DNA of 64,000 nucleotides from Endozoicomonas sp. G2_1 (GCF_017744155.1 NZ_JAGHQT010000004.1:1-64000), one strand, 5' to 3'. Positions 7,100 to 15,847 are shown, counted from the stretch's first letter. Notes: generated by a model from the sequence alone, not told the origin. Made by a program: numbers and translations.

Positions 7100-8431
7100 T
7101 TAGTGCTTGTTCATATAGTCAATGGTGAGATCACTGAGCAGCTTAACACCTGTTTTCATGCCACTTTCATCAATGACGAAGTTCGGCGTGTGGTGGCTAG
7201 GAGCTTGTTCACTAGTCATATCTTTTGATCTACCGCCAACGAATAAGTAAAGCCCCGGTACTTTCTCCTGGAAAAATGAGAAATCTTCAGCCCCGGTGAC
7301 TGCATTAGTTGGTACTACATTTTCTTTGCCTGCACTGGCTTGCAGCGAAGGTAACATTTCACGCATTAAGCTCGGTTCGTTGTAGGTAATAGGGTAGCTG
7401 TAATCAAGCGGTAGTGTCACTTCGGCAGTTGCATTCATACTTTGCGCAATACTGGTGGCCTTGTTGTGAACGGCTTGATGAATCATTTCTCGGGTCACAG
7501 GATTTAAGGAGCGGATAGTGCCGACCATTTCGACTTCGTTAGGAATGATATTAGAGCGATTGCCCCCTTCAATTTTGCCGACCGTAACCACAGCGGCACT
7601 GTCGATGAGTTCAACATTGCGACTGACAATCGTCTGTAAGCCCATAATGATTTGGGCAGAGGTTACAATAGGGTCGACACTGTGCCACGGGTACGCGCCG
7701 TGTGCTTGCTTGCCTTTAACAACAATTTTAAATGGATCAACCGCGGCCATAATGCCGCCTTCGCGGTAGCGCACTGTGCCTACTTCTACTTTCGATGAGA
7801 TGTGAATACCGAAAATCACATCAACTTCAGGGTTGCTGAGTACACCTTCTTTCACCATGACTTCAGCGCCACCGACTTCACCCTCTGGTGCACCTTCTTC
7901 AGCGGGTTGGAAAATGAACTTCACTTTGCCTTTGAGCTGGTCTTTCATGTTAACGAGAATTTGTGCTGCGCCCATCAACATCGCCATATGTGTATCGTGG
8001 CCACAGGCGTGCATTACGCCGACATCTGCGCCGTTGTATTCTGATCTAACCGTTGATGCAAATGGTAAACCGCTGGTTTCAACAACAGGTAACGCATCCA
8101 TGTCTGCTCGTAAGGCAACTACCGGCCCGGGTTTACCTGAATCAAGAATCGCGACAACACCTGTTTTGGCAACGCCTGTTTGTACTTCCAGCCCTAAATC
8201 CTTTAAATATTTAGCAATCGTTTTAGCTGTATTGAATTCGCGATTTGAGAGTTCTGGATTTTGATGGAAGTGACGACGCCACTTTATTACGTCCTCCTCA
8301 ACTTGGTCTGCGTATTTGGCAACGTCTTGATTACTGGTTGAACTGGCGAAAACTGGTGCGCTTAAGCTGGTAAATAGCGCTAGGCACAAGCCACTTAATG
8401 GCAAGCGTTTAAAGGTTGGTAGTTTTTTCAT
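7100..8431 (-). CDS. Exported M20 family amidohydrolase/peptidase
   Basis: 443 aa with a signal peptide (KRLPLSGLCLALFTSLSAPVFA, cleavage near residue 29). It is an M20D-type metalloamidase: it contains WRRHFHQNPELS, the metal-binding HACGHDTHMAML, the catalytic Glu pair in FQPAEEGAPEGEVGGA, and GIHISSKVEVGT. The C-terminal part retains TGAEDFSFF and SHHTPNF. Relatives hydrolyse N-acyl amino acids, hippurate or amide conjugates; the periplasmic location suggests scavenging of external substrates. The exact substrate cannot be read from sequence. The nearest upstream gene, 8522-8698, is on the same strand with a 90-bp gap. Confidence 0.88.
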   Translation of the reverse strand: MKKLPTFKRLPLSGLCLALFTSLSAPVFASSTSNQDVAKYADQVEEDVIKWRRHFHQNPELSNREFNTAKTIAKYLKDLGLEVQTGVAKTGVVAILDSGKPGPVVALRADMDALPVVETSGLPFASTVRSEYNGADVGVMHACGHDTHMAMLMGAAQILVNMKDQLKGKVKFIFQPAEEGAPEGEVGGAEVMVKEGVLSNPEVDVIFGIHISSKVEVGTVRYREGGIMAAVDPFKIVVKGKQAHGAYPWHSVDPIVTSAQIIMGLQTIVSRNVELIDSAAVVTVGKIEGGNRSNIIPNEVEMVGTIRSLNPVTREMIHQAVHNKATSIAQSMNATAEVTLPLDYSYPITYNEPSLMREMLPSLQASAGKENVVPTNAVTGAEDFSFFQEKVPGLYLFVGGRSKDMTSEQAPSHHTPNFVIDESGMKTGVKLLSDLTIDYMNKH

Positions 8432-8521
8432 GTTTGACCTAGATTTGTTGAATAATTGTTATAACACTGTCTACCATACGAAAATTTTTAGCATATTGCT
8501 AACAAGGCTAACGCTTTTTTA

Positions 8522-8698
8522 TTACCAATCGTCGCTGTCATCAAAGAGCTCTTTGAGGCGCTTTTGCTCGAGTAAATCTTCAATGCGTTTTCGCGCTTCA
8601 GCGTTTCTGCGCGCTTGCTCGTCTTGTAGAATAATATCGTGGCTGGCATCATCGTTTTCGTGCTGATCAATTAAGTAAGTTTGGTTTTTTACTGACAT
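8522..8698 (-). CDS. Small PA3496-like acidic/basic helical protein
   Basis: 58 aa, starting MSVKNQTYLIDQHENDDASH and ending ARKRIEDLLEQKRLKELFDD-SDDW. The C-terminal RRNAEARKRIEDLLEQKRLKEL pattern matches the small family annotated as PA3496-type putative envelope-integrity proteins, usually 55-65 aa. The start is fixed by a strong ribosome-binding site (AAGGAG, 6 bp before ATG). The frame is well conserved in style and lies divergently 27 bp from the tmcA start. No enzymatic motif is visible, and a function beyond the family label is unknown. Confidence 0.72.
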   Translation of the reverse strand: MSVKNQTYLIDQHENDDASHDIILQDEQARRNAEARKRIEDLLEQKRLKELFDDSDDW

Positions 8699-8725
8699 CA
8701 CTAACTCCTTATCTCAGACGTTTGT

Positions 8726-11098
8726 TTGAACATAGGCAATAAGTTTTTATTTTTCAAATTAGTTGGGCAAATTGATACACTTAGGTTATTACGTAGCGTC
8801 GGAAATTTTAGTTTGTCTAAACAATTAAATAGCTGGTTTGAATGTCGAAAAAACGAGTTGATGATCGCTGGTCATCGCCAGTTGATTGTGCTTGTTGGTG
8901 ATCTTGATTGGGCGCTTGCTTATTTTGGCCAGTTATCTGCTCAAAGTGACGATAAACAAGCATTCACAAACTTGTTAGTGACTGATTTTGTCTTATCTGA
9001 GCAGCAGCACGCTGAGCAATTAGCGAGAAGTGTTGAGGTAACCAACAAAAATCATCGCCAGTTACTAGGCAGTGAATACCAACACATTTTGTTAGCTGCG
9101 CAGTCTTTTAACCCGGAAGCTTTTGCCGCACTGTCGGGGACCTTAGTCGCTGGCGGGAGTTTGTTTTTATTGCTATCACCAGCCGAGTACCAAGAGCCCA
9201 GTTACTTTCTGCAACGCTTTTTGATACTACTTAAACAGCAAGTAGGTAATGGTGTTTATCTTTTAAGGCAAGGGGACGAAAAAGACTTGATTGCTGATTT
9301 TGCGGGGGCTGATTTTGGCAGCCAAACGCAGAGTCAAGGTTTGCCGAAATGTGATGATAACCGAGCACACGAGCTGTCAGGTGAGTTTGCTTATCAATGT
9401 GCAACCGCCGATCAAGTAAAGGCTGTTGAAGCCATTATCAGGCAAGTCAGTGGCCATCGTCATCGCCCCTTGGTGTTAACTGCTGATCGCGGGCGTGGCA
9501 AATCTACTGCCTTGGCACTTGCTTGTGTCGAGTTGTTAAATGACGTTGATGAAAAGAACGCCACCGGTGGTGTAATCGATATTGTCGTGTGCGCCCCCCA
9601 GCTAGCAGCATTACAAGTTTTTTTTCGCCAGCTAAGCATTAATTTGCCTGAAGCTAAAGTGTGTTTACAAACCGGAACTTGTCAATATCAAGGCTCGACC
9701 ATCACATTTTATCCAATCGATAAATTACTACTAGACAAGCCTAAATGTCAGTTATTAATGGTCGATGAAGCGGCATCGATTCCGGTTTACCTGTTAACTA
9801 AGTTGCTAGCTAATTATCATCGGATAGTGTTTGCCAGCACAGTGCATGGCTATGAGGGCGCGGGTCGAGGCTTTGCCATCAAGTTTAAAAAAGTGCTTAA
9901 TGAGCACTATCCGAACTGGCGATCTTTAGAAATGACTCAAGCTATTCGCTGGCGAGAGGGCGATCCACTTGAAAATTTTGTCAACCGAAGTTGTTTGTTA
10001 GATGCAAGCTTGGCGGCGGCTAACTGCCAACAATTTAGCCAAGCGAACATTGATACCCTTAGCATGCGCTTAGTCACGCCAAGTGAATTATTAGCACAGC
10101 CGTATTTACTTGAGCAAGTATTGGCAATTTTGGTGACGGCACATTATCAAACCAGCCCAAACGATTTACAACTCATTCTAGACAATCCCAAAGCGCAGTT
10201 GCTAGTGCTTAAGACTGAGAGTGCAAACATTGAGCAAGTACAAGTTGTCGCCGTTACGTTATTGTTATCTGAAGGCGCTAATTCTGGCATTTCTGAATCA
10301 GAGATTAATGGCGTCATAGATGGCCGCAGGCGCTTAAAAGATCAATTTACTCCCCAGTCTTTAATTAATCACTGCGGTCTTTTTAGTGCATTTGACTGGC
10401 AATACTTGCGTGTGTTGAGAATTGCAGTTCATCCAGACTGCCAAGGTCTTGGTATTGGTCGTTATTTTTTAGGCAAAATTACTCGCTTCGCCAAGCAACA
10501 AGGGGGCGATGTTTTGTCGACAAGCTTTGGTTTGAACAGTGAACTGTTGTGGTTTTGGCAACGGGCCGGATTTAGCTTAGCTCGCATTGGTTTTAGCCAA
10601 GACCAAGCCAGTGGTGAATACTCAGGCTTGTTATTAAAAGCACTTAACGACAGTAGCGCAGAATTTGCTGGCATCGCGACAACCGGTTTTTATCAGCAAT
10701 TGCCGTATTTATTGGCTCAACAATATCAACACCTTAGCGCTAACTTAGTTGCTGTTGTTGCCAGTGCTTGGCCTCAGTCGGTTCTACCTGTGCTTACTGA
10801 ACTTGAGGAATATCAAATATCAGCATTCGCTGAAGGTAAAATGCAGTACGACAGTTGTGCTTATGCACTGCAGCACTGGCTAATCATTCATTTAGTGGAG
10901 CTTGCGAAGCAGCTAAAACCGACAGCACAAAATTCAACAACAAGTGTGTTACCTTTGATCAAGCGCTTGCTAATCCGAGCCAGTGTCGCAGAGATTTGTG
11001 CTGAGTTTGGCTTTACAGGTAAAAAAACGTTAAACCAATATTTAATTGATTACGTTAAACGGCACTACAGCCGCACTACTCGCATTACTAGTACTTAG
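8726..11098 (+). CDS. tmcA: tRNA(Met) cytidine acetyltransferase
   Basis: 790 aa. Domains in order: an N-terminal DUF1726-like region, an RNA-helicase-like ATPase with Walker A in TADRGRGKSTALALA (about residue 252) and DEAAS as Walker B, then a GNAT acetyltransferase domain with RIAVHPDCQGLGIGRYF (acetyl-CoA loop). TmcA uses ATP and acetyl-CoA to make N4-acetylcytidine at the wobble base of elongator tRNA-Met, preventing misreading of AUA. It is longer than the E. coli enzyme (671 aa). The start is uncertain: TTG at 8726 gives the longest frame and TTG at 8813 (LSKQLNSW) is possible; there is no ATG before the conserved region. Confidence 0.92.
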   Translation: MNIGNKFLFFKLVGQIDTLRLLRSVGNFSLSKQLNSWFECRKNELMIAGHRQLIVLVGDLDWALAYFGQLSAQSDDKQAFTNLLVTDFVLSEQQHAEQLARSVEVTNKNHRQLLGSEYQHILLAAQSFNPEAFAALSGTLVAGGSLFLLLSPAEYQEPSYFLQRFLILLKQQVGNGVYLLRQGDEKDLIADFAGADFGSQTQSQGLPKCDDNRAHELSGEFAYQCATADQVKAVEAIIRQVSGHRHRPLVLTADRGRGKSTALALACVELLNDVDEKNATGGVIDIVVCAPQLAALQVFFRQLSINLPEAKVCLQTGTCQYQGSTITFYPIDKLLLDKPKCQLLMVDEAASIPVYLLTKLLANYHRIVFASTVHGYEGAGRGFAIKFKKVLNEHYPNWRSLEMTQAIRWREGDPLENFVNRSCLLDASLAAANCQQFSQANIDTLSMRLVTPSELLAQPYLLEQVLAILVTAHYQTSPNDLQLILDNPKAQLLVLKTESANIEQVQVVAVTLLLSEGANSGISESEINGVIDGRRRLKDQFTPQSLINHCGLFSAFDWQYLRVLRIAVHPDCQGLGIGRYFLGKITRFAKQQGGDVLSTSFGLNSELLWFWQRAGFSLARIGFSQDQASGEYSGLLLKALNDSSAEFAGIATTGFYQQLPYLLAQQYQHLSANLVAVVASAWPQSVLPVLTELEEYQISAFAEGKMQYDSCAYALQHWLIIHLVELAKQLKPTAQNSTTSVLPLIKRLLIRASVAEICAEFGFTGKKTLNQYLIDYVKRHYSRTTRITST

Positions 11099-11121
11099 CC
11101 ATAACACGGTGACACAGTGAG

Positions 11122-11397
11122 CTAGTGCTGTTGGCTTTGCCAATGCCAGTATTTTCTCATTGCGTAATATTGGCACTGTTTGTCACCATCACAGGTAATA
11201 TCACTGTCTTGCAGAATGCGGTTAATGTAGTAGTCAATCACCTTGGCAAGACTTTGGCTTGGGTGGTCGCTATAGGTTTGGGTGAGTATTGCTAGCCAGT
11301 CTTCCAACTGATTAGCGGGCTGTTTCAAGGCTGTTTCACTTTTAGTGGTGATTTGAGTATATGAGTCTGTTGCGGATTTAATTGCTACTGTTTCCAT
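11122..11397 (-). CDS. Small protein of unknown function, probable iron-regulated operon
   Basis: 91 aa: METVAIKSATDSYTQ at the N-terminus and CDGDKQCQYYAMRKYWHW near the C-terminus, with two Cys five residues apart in an otherwise polar helical protein. I do not recognise a family. It lies 24 bp downstream of the 63-aa gene 11422-11613 on the same strand, so the two are probably cotranscribed behind the Fur box at 11668-11688. The ribosome-binding-site region is AAGGACTC. A role in iron limitation is inference from the operator only. Confidence 0.6.
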   Translation of the reverse strand: METVAIKSATDSYTQITTKSETALKQPANQLEDWLAILTQTYSDHPSQSLAKVIDYYINRILQDSDITCDGDKQCQYYAMRKYWHWQSQQH

Positions 11398-11421
11398 GCT
11401 GAGTCCTTGGTGTTGATTTGT

Positions 11422-11613
11422 TTAAACCGCTGAATTTTGAGCAACGCTGCTACTGAGCAAAGATTGCCAAATAATTTGTTTAGCGTTGGCGTCTAAACAT
11501 TTACATTCGCTGCCTGGCAATAAACCCGATACAATAAGTTTTGCGAGCAAATCGCCAGATATTTCGACCTTAGCTGTGTCTGGTAAAACTTGTGATAGTG
11601 TTTGTCTGCTCAT
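11422..11613 (-). CDS. Small Cys-containing protein of unknown function behind a Fur box
   Basis: 63 aa: MSRQTLSQVLPDTAKVEISG, LLAKLIVSGLLPGSECKCLD, then a helical end. A CKC pair sits at mid-protein. There is no signal peptide or membrane helix and I do not recognise the family. A strong ribosome-binding site (AAAGGAG) lies 7 bp before ATG. The promoter and Fur-type operator upstream make it the first gene of an iron-starvation operon with the gene at 11122-11397. It could be a small regulator, a cofactor-handling protein or an enzyme subunit; nothing in the sequence decides. Confidence 0.65.
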   Translation of the reverse strand: MSRQTLSQVLPDTAKVEISGDLLAKLIVSGLLPGSECKCLDANAKQIIWQSLLSSSVAQNSAV

Positions 11614-11640
11614 AACAGTTCTCCTTTGGTGTTATGAATT

Positions 11641-11669
11641 AAGATAGACTAAAATATTTTTTAATGCAA
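11641..11669 (-). promoter_or_regulatory. Promoter of the small Fur-box operon
   Basis: On the minus strand TTGCAT (11669-11664) and TATCTT (11646-11641) are separated by exactly 17 bp. The -35 hexamer overlaps the edge of the Fur-like palindrome, the usual geometry for repression. Confidence 0.6.
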
Positions 11670-11688
11670 ATGATAATTGTTATCATTT
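11668..11688. promoter_or_regulatory. Fur box
   Basis: TGATAAT-T-GTTATCA is the 7-1-7 inverted repeat recognised by the ferric uptake regulator (consensus TGATAAT-A-ATTATCA), here inside a 21-bp palindrome with AAA/TTT flanks. It overlaps the -35 region of the minus-strand promoter and lies 55-75 bp upstream of the 63-aa gene. It is also 147 bp upstream of the ABC transporter gene on the plus strand, which might share it. Confidence 0.8.
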
Positions 11689-11834
11689 GTTGGGTTTTGT
11701 TATTTAGTGTGCTTTGTCAGTTAGATTCACTTTAGCGACTAAGCCCGCTTAACAGCTGTGCTTTCAATAGCTTTTCATATGATTTTTAGGATGACTTCGT
11801 TTTATCCTTTTTTGTTCAAGGAGTTACTTGCTTA

Positions 11835-12722
11835 ATGAGTGAGCAAAGTGTTATCACCGTTCGCGGCTTAGTTAAGCGCTACGACGATTTAGTCGCGGTT
11901 AACAATATTGATTTTGACGTTCACCAAGGCCACTGTTTTGGTTTACTTGGCCCTAATGGTGCGGGCAAAACAACCACGATTGAAATGATGGAAGGAATTA
12001 TTAAACCGACATCAGGTGAAATCAGCTATCGCGGCCACAAAAGTCTTGATGAAATTAGCCACCATATCGGCATTCAGTTTCAAAATACCGCCCTGCAAGA
12101 CTACTTAACCGTACGCGAAACCTTGAAGTTGTTCTCCGCTTTTTACCAACATACGGTTGCACATGATGAATTAATTGAGCTTTGCGATTTGAGCGAATTT
12201 TTAGACCGTGATAATCGCCAGCTTTCAGGTGGCCAGCGTCAACGTTTATTGCTTGCACTTGCCTTGATCAATGATCCCGATATTGTTTTTCTCGATGAAC
12301 CGACAACGGGCTTAGATCCACAAGCGCGCCGCCATTTTTGGCAGTTGGTAAAAAACATTAAAGCGAAAAATAAAACCATTATTTTAACCACGCATTATAT
12401 GGATGAAGCCGAACAGTTGTGTGATGAGATAGTCATTATCGACAAGGGCCAGATCATCGAACGAGGTCAGCCTTTTAAACTGCTGAAAAAGCACTTTAGC
12501 AACACCTTTATTATGTTGCCAAAAGAGCAAGTTCCAGCGGATATAGTGACAGAGAATGGCTGGCAAATACGCGATGACAGAGTAGAGATATCGACCGCAA
12601 ATGTAGAGCAAACACTTGCTGATTTGATGGCCAAGGGCATTTCATTGCAAGGCTTACATGTGCAATCAGCTAATCTTGATGACTTATTTTTAAAACTAAC
12701 CGGCCACTCACTACGCGAATAG
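11835..12722 (+). CDS. ABC transporter ATP-binding protein
   Basis: 295 aa. It has Walker A (GPNGAGKTTTIE), signature LSGGQRQRLLLALAL, Walker B (IVFLDEPTTGLDP) and the H-loop in TTHYMDEAEQL. It belongs to the ABC-2 (DrrA/Nod-type) exporter class with a C-terminal extension of about 70 residues. It powers the permease encoded 11 bp downstream. The substrate is unknown; such pairs export drugs, lipids or polysaccharides. The N-terminus (MSEQSVITVRGLVKRYDD) and an AAGGAG site at 11818 support the start. Confidence 0.9.
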   Translation: MSEQSVITVRGLVKRYDDLVAVNNIDFDVHQGHCFGLLGPNGAGKTTTIEMMEGIIKPTSGEISYRGHKSLDEISHHIGIQFQNTALQDYLTVRETLKLFSAFYQHTVAHDELIELCDLSEFLDRDNRQLSGGQRQRLLLALALINDPDIVFLDEPTTGLDPQARRHFWQLVKNIKAKNKTIILTTHYMDEAEQLCDEIVIIDKGQIIERGQPFKLLKKHFSNTFIMLPKEQVPADIVTENGWQIRDDRVEISTANVEQTLADLMAKGISLQGLHVQSANLDDLFLKLTGHSLRE

Positions 12723-12733
12723 GACTATTGAAA

Positions 12734-13759
12734 ATGAAACGATTTTGGGCTGTATTTCAAGCGCGTAATTTAGAATTTTTCCGCGACCGCGCCTCACTCG
12801 GTTGGAATTTACTGTTTCCGGTATTACTGTTAGCGGGTTTTTCTTTTATTTTTTCGGGCGACGGAAGGCCGGCTTATAAAATTGGTATTCTCAATCAAGG
12901 GCAAGCGCTGACTCAGGTGCAGTCGCCAATAGAACAAGCCTTTAGAGCGACCAAACACATTGAGTTTGTTGACTATGGCTCAGAAGAGAAAGCGCTGCGC
13001 AAACTCGACCAACACGGTATTGATTTGTTGATTTCCTACCCAACCAAGCAGTATTGGCTCAATACCGAATCACCGCAGGGCTACTTGGCAGAAAAAATCT
13101 TTCTTGGTAGCCATCAAAATTTTACTCGGCTTGAAACCAACAGCGCAGGCGTTCGTTATGTCGACTGGGTTTTACCGGGCATTTTGGCGATGAACATGAT
13201 GTTTAGCAGTTTGTTTGGTGTTGGTTATGTCATTGTTCGTTATCGAAAAAACTCAGTACTAAAACGATTAAAAGCAACGCCGCTGTCGGCCTTTGAGTTC
13301 GTTAGTGCTCAGTTGGCTTCAAGGTTGTTTATCGTCATGTTTATGTCGAGCGTGGTCTACACAGGCTGTAACTTCTTTTTCGATTTTTACATGCAAGGTA
13401 GTTATTTGGACTTGTTTATTGTCGGTGCAATGGGGGCTATTTGCTTAATATCACTCGGCTTACTAGTCGCGAGCAAAAGTAAGAGCGAGGAGCTAACAGG
13501 TGGCTTGCTGAATATGACCTCTTGGCCAATGATGCTACTTTCTGGTGTCTGGTTTAGTCTTGAAGGCGCTCCGCAAGCATTAAAAACATTTGCCGATTTT
13601 TTACCTTTGACTCACTTAGTCACTGGTGCCCGAAAAGTTATCACTGAAGGCGCTAGCCTTGCTGATATTAGCTATCACTTAGGTATTTTGGCACTGATGA
13701 GCGCGGTCTTTCTTGGATTAGGTGCTTGGCTGTTTGATTGGCACACAGAGCGCAAGTAA
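12734..13759 (+). CDS. ABC-2 type transporter permease
   Basis: 341 aa. One N-terminal membrane helix (ASLGWNLLFPVLLLAGFSFI) is followed by a ~140-residue extracytoplasmic part, then five helices from about residue 160 (VDWVLPGILAMNMMFSSLFG) to the C-terminus. It also has the ABC-2 signature region LKRLKATPLSAFEFVSAQL. I prefer ATG at 12734, 9 bp after a GGA motif, over an in-frame TTG at 12728. It forms an exporter with the preceding ATPase; the tight spacing shows cotranscription. Confidence 0.87.
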   Translation: MKRFWAVFQARNLEFFRDRASLGWNLLFPVLLLAGFSFIFSGDGRPAYKIGILNQGQALTQVQSPIEQAFRATKHIEFVDYGSEEKALRKLDQHGIDLLISYPTKQYWLNTESPQGYLAEKIFLGSHQNFTRLETNSAGVRYVDWVLPGILAMNMMFSSLFGVGYVIVRYRKNSVLKRLKATPLSAFEFVSAQLASRLFIVMFMSSVVYTGCNFFFDFYMQGSYLDLFIVGAMGAICLISLGLLVASKSKSEELTGGLLNMTSWPMMLLSGVWFSLEGAPQALKTFADFLPLTHLVTGARKVITEGASLADISYHLGILALMSAVFLGLGAWLFDWHTERK

Positions 13760-13836
13760 ATGAGCGTAAGTAACTAAACGTGAAGATTATGGACACGAAC
13801 AGCTGAGTATGAATAACTAGAAATGAGGTTAATACG

Positions 13837-14373
13837 ATGAATCGCAGGCGTTTTTTACTCGGCTCAGGTGTTGCTATTTCAGCACTGGCTGTCGGTGCTT
13901 ATAGTACTTTGTCAACTCAAGTTGATGGCTCTACCTTAACGTTAACGAGCGCACTAGCAAAATTGGCGGAACTTGAACGAAGCAAGGTACAAATGGCAGG
14001 TGAGTGGAGCTGGGCAAAGGTACTCAATCATTGTGCGCAAAGCATAGAGTATTCAATGGTGGGCTTTCCTGAGCACAAGTCTACGCTGTTTAAACGTACT
14101 GTTGGCAATGCGGCTTTTGCTGTTTTTAGCGCTCGCGGTGAAATGCAACACAATTTAAGTGAGGCTATTCCCGGAGCCACTGAAATTTTACAAAGTAGTG
14201 AACTAAGTCTTGCCTATCAGAGGTTACGGCAGGCAATGCTCGACTTTCAAGGCTATCAAGGGCAACTCGCCGAGCACTTTGCCTTTGGCGTACTCGACAA
14301 GCCGGAATATGAATTAGCTCACGTTATGCATTTTTATAACCATTTACAAGAAGTAAAAGTTTTAAGCGTTTAA
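13837..14373 (+). CDS. Tat-exported DUF1569 protein
   Basis: 178 aa. The N-terminus MNRRRFLLGSGVAISALAVG is a twin-arginine signal (RRRFLLG) followed by a hydrophobic segment. The rest matches DUF1569, a DinB/YfiT-like four-helix fold: WSWAKVLNHCAQSIEYSMVG, IPGATEI, and a C-terminal HVMHFYNHLQEV. DinB-like proteins often bind a metal through His residues; the retained His in HCAQS, AEHFAFG and HFYNH are candidates. Export by Tat suggests folding with a cofactor in the cytoplasm. It follows the ABC exporter by 77 bp and could be in its operon. The function is unknown. Confidence 0.75.
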   Translation: MNRRRFLLGSGVAISALAVGAYSTLSTQVDGSTLTLTSALAKLAELERSKVQMAGEWSWAKVLNHCAQSIEYSMVGFPEHKSTLFKRTVGNAAFAVFSARGEMQHNLSEAIPGATEILQSSELSLAYQRLRQAMLDFQGYQGQLAEHFAFGVLDKPEYELAHVMHFYNHLQEVKVLSV

Positions 14374-14416
14374 TACTATGTTGAGCAGCCTCTTGGATTA
14401 TTAATGGTGGTAGAGG

Positions 14417-15163
14417 TTAAACGAGCAAGCCTGAACTGTTTACCAAGTTATGAGCGATGATAGGAAACACTAAACTACCAGTTCGCTCACGTAACCATAA
14501 TAAGACAAAGCCATAAGCGCCCGTGATCATTATGGGGAACGAAGAAAATTGCCACTCTCCATTACTATACATAACTCCGTGTACTAAGCCGAATAAGACA
14601 ACTAGCAATAGCCCGGCTACATTAATTTTTGCACCTAATACGTTAAAACGAGACGATACTATTGCCAAAGACATAATGTATAGCAAGATACCTCTAAACA
14701 TTGGCTCTTCATCGAGTCCAGGCATGGTCATTTGGAATAAAAAGTCTTCTGTCGTGCTTATTGAGCTATCACTTAACGATAGTGAAATAACAATGTGAAT
14801 CGCCACGAATAATATTGTTGCAATAGCAGCTGGTACCGTTGAACCAGGTCGTTGTGAAAACGTAAAGCCAGCCTCAGCGGCGTTAAAGTTATTGCGTAAC
14901 TTGAGTAATAAAACCAGCGTTACTATCCAGAGTAAAATAGCTGATACTTTTCCTCCCCAATTGTAACTGAGCCCAGGAAAGGCTTGATTGAGGGGAATTA
15001 ATTGCCCTCCCATAAATAGAGCGGCGAAATATAGTGATATCAACACTAAAGATAGTAAAGCCCACTTAAGTCGCGCTTTAATTAACCCTGTTATCGAGAG
15101 AATGAGCACTACAATGGCAATAGCACCAGTATTTGCCAGCAGTGACATCATGAAGTCGATCAT
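14417..15163 (-). CDS. CPBP family intramembrane metalloprotease
   Basis: 248 aa with about eight membrane segments. The CPBP (Abi/Rce1-like) motifs are present: motif 1 DEEPMFRGILLY (EExxxR), motif 2 FGLVHG and motif 3 HNLVNSSG. Members cleave CAAX-like or signal-anchor substrates in the membrane, and some protect against bacteriocins. No bacteriocin or peptide precursor is visible nearby. It converges with the DUF1569 gene and diverges from rpmE2, so it is probably a single transcription unit. Confidence 0.85.
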   Translation of the reverse strand: MIDFMMSLLANTGAIAIVVLILSITGLIKARLKWALLSLVLISLYFAALFMGGQLIPLNQAFPGLSYNWGGKVSAILLWIVTLVLLLKLRNNFNAAEAGFTFSQRPGSTVPAAIATILFVAIHIVISLSLSDSSISTTEDFLFQMTMPGLDEEPMFRGILLYIMSLAIVSSRFNVLGAKINVAGLLLVVLFGLVHGVMYSNGEWQFSSFPIMITGAYGFVLLWLRERTGSLVFPIIAHNLVNSSGLLV

Positions 15164-15413
15164 ATAACCTTCCTTAATCTAATAAATTTAAGATCTACCA
15201 ATTATTCAAAAGGCTATAAAGCTATCATAAAGCATATAATATTCAATGTATTATGTTTTTTTACTACTAGAAATATCAGCAGACGTTGTAGTTTTTGACA
15301 GTGTCACTAGCACAAGAGGCTCGTTGTGAGCTTTATTTAAAGGTTAGATAGATACATATTAACTATAAATGATATTGATTTTCATTTGTGATTGAGTGGG
15401 CGTTTTGATAACA

Positions 15414-15432
15414 TTTGTTATATTGTAACAAA
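15414..15432. promoter_or_regulatory. Zur-type operator
   Basis: TTTGTTATATTGTAACAAA is a palindrome with 7-bp arms and a 5-bp centre. It closely matches the gammaproteobacterial Zur consensus (TGTTATA..TAACA) and lies 15 bp upstream of rpmE2, the textbook Zur target. Function is inferred from motif plus target. Confidence 0.75.
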
Positions 15433-15447
15433 CTAAAGAGCCATATT

Positions 15448-15702
15448 ATGAAACCTAATATCCACCCTGATTATCAAAAAGTTGTTTTTCACGACACCGC
15501 TGCCGATACATATTTTCTTGTAGGTTCAACTCTTAAAACTGATCGTACGATTGAGTATCAAGGACAAACTTACCCATATGTGACATTAGATGTCTCAAGT
15601 GCTTCACACCCTTTCTACACTGGTGAGCAAAGAGTGGCTAAGAAAGATGGCCGTGTTTCTAAATTTAAAGATAAGTTTGGTACTATTGGCAGTAAAAAAT
15701 GA
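15448..15702 (+). CDS. rpmE2: Ribosomal protein L31 type B (zinc-independent)
   Basis: 84 aa, [20 protein letters not shown] to KFGTIGSKK. It lacks the CxxC zinc ligands of the primary L31 and has the longer type B layout. Under zinc shortage it replaces the zinc-binding L31 on the 50S subunit, freeing zinc. I start at ATG 15448 because homologues start MKPN; an in-frame ATG at 15415 lies inside the Zur operator. It overlaps rpmJ2 by four bases (ATGA), so translation is coupled. Confidence 0.95.
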   Translation: MKPNIHPDYQKVVFHDTAADTYFLVGSTLKTDRTIEYQGQTYPYVTLDVSSASHPFYTGEQRVAKKDGRVSKFKDKFGTIGSKK

Positions 15703-15830
15703 AGGTCTTAAGTTCTTTAAAAAGTGCTAAAACGCGTCATCCAGATTGCCAAGTGGTAAAGCGGCGCGGGCGGGTTTACGTTATTTGTAAGTCGAACCCT
15801 AGATTTAAAGCGGTACAGGGGCGTAACTAA
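15699..15830 (+). CDS. rpmJ2: Ribosomal protein L36 type B (zinc-independent)
   Basis: 43 aa, [20 protein letters not shown] then [20 protein letters not shown] and GRN. This is the YkgO-like L36 paralogue with the [16 protein letters not shown] start and no zinc-ribbon. It pairs with rpmE2 as in E. coli ykgM-ykgO. The start codon overlaps the rpmE2 stop (ATGA). A strong terminator follows 17 bp after the stop. Confidence 0.93.
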   Translation: MKVLSSLKSAKTRHPDCQVVKRRGRVYVICKSNPRFKAVQGRN

Positions 15831-15847
15831 CAGTATATTTAATCATT

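Noticed and set aside
11835-13759. ABC exporter as an iron-siderophore exporter
   Set aside because: The Fur box lies 147 bp away and clearly overlaps the opposite promoter; nothing in the ATPase or permease indicates a siderophore substrate.
14417-15163. CPBP protease as a bacteriocin maturation or immunity locus
   Set aside because: No small precursor peptide, second transporter or immunity-like gene accompanies it; the neighbours are unrelated.
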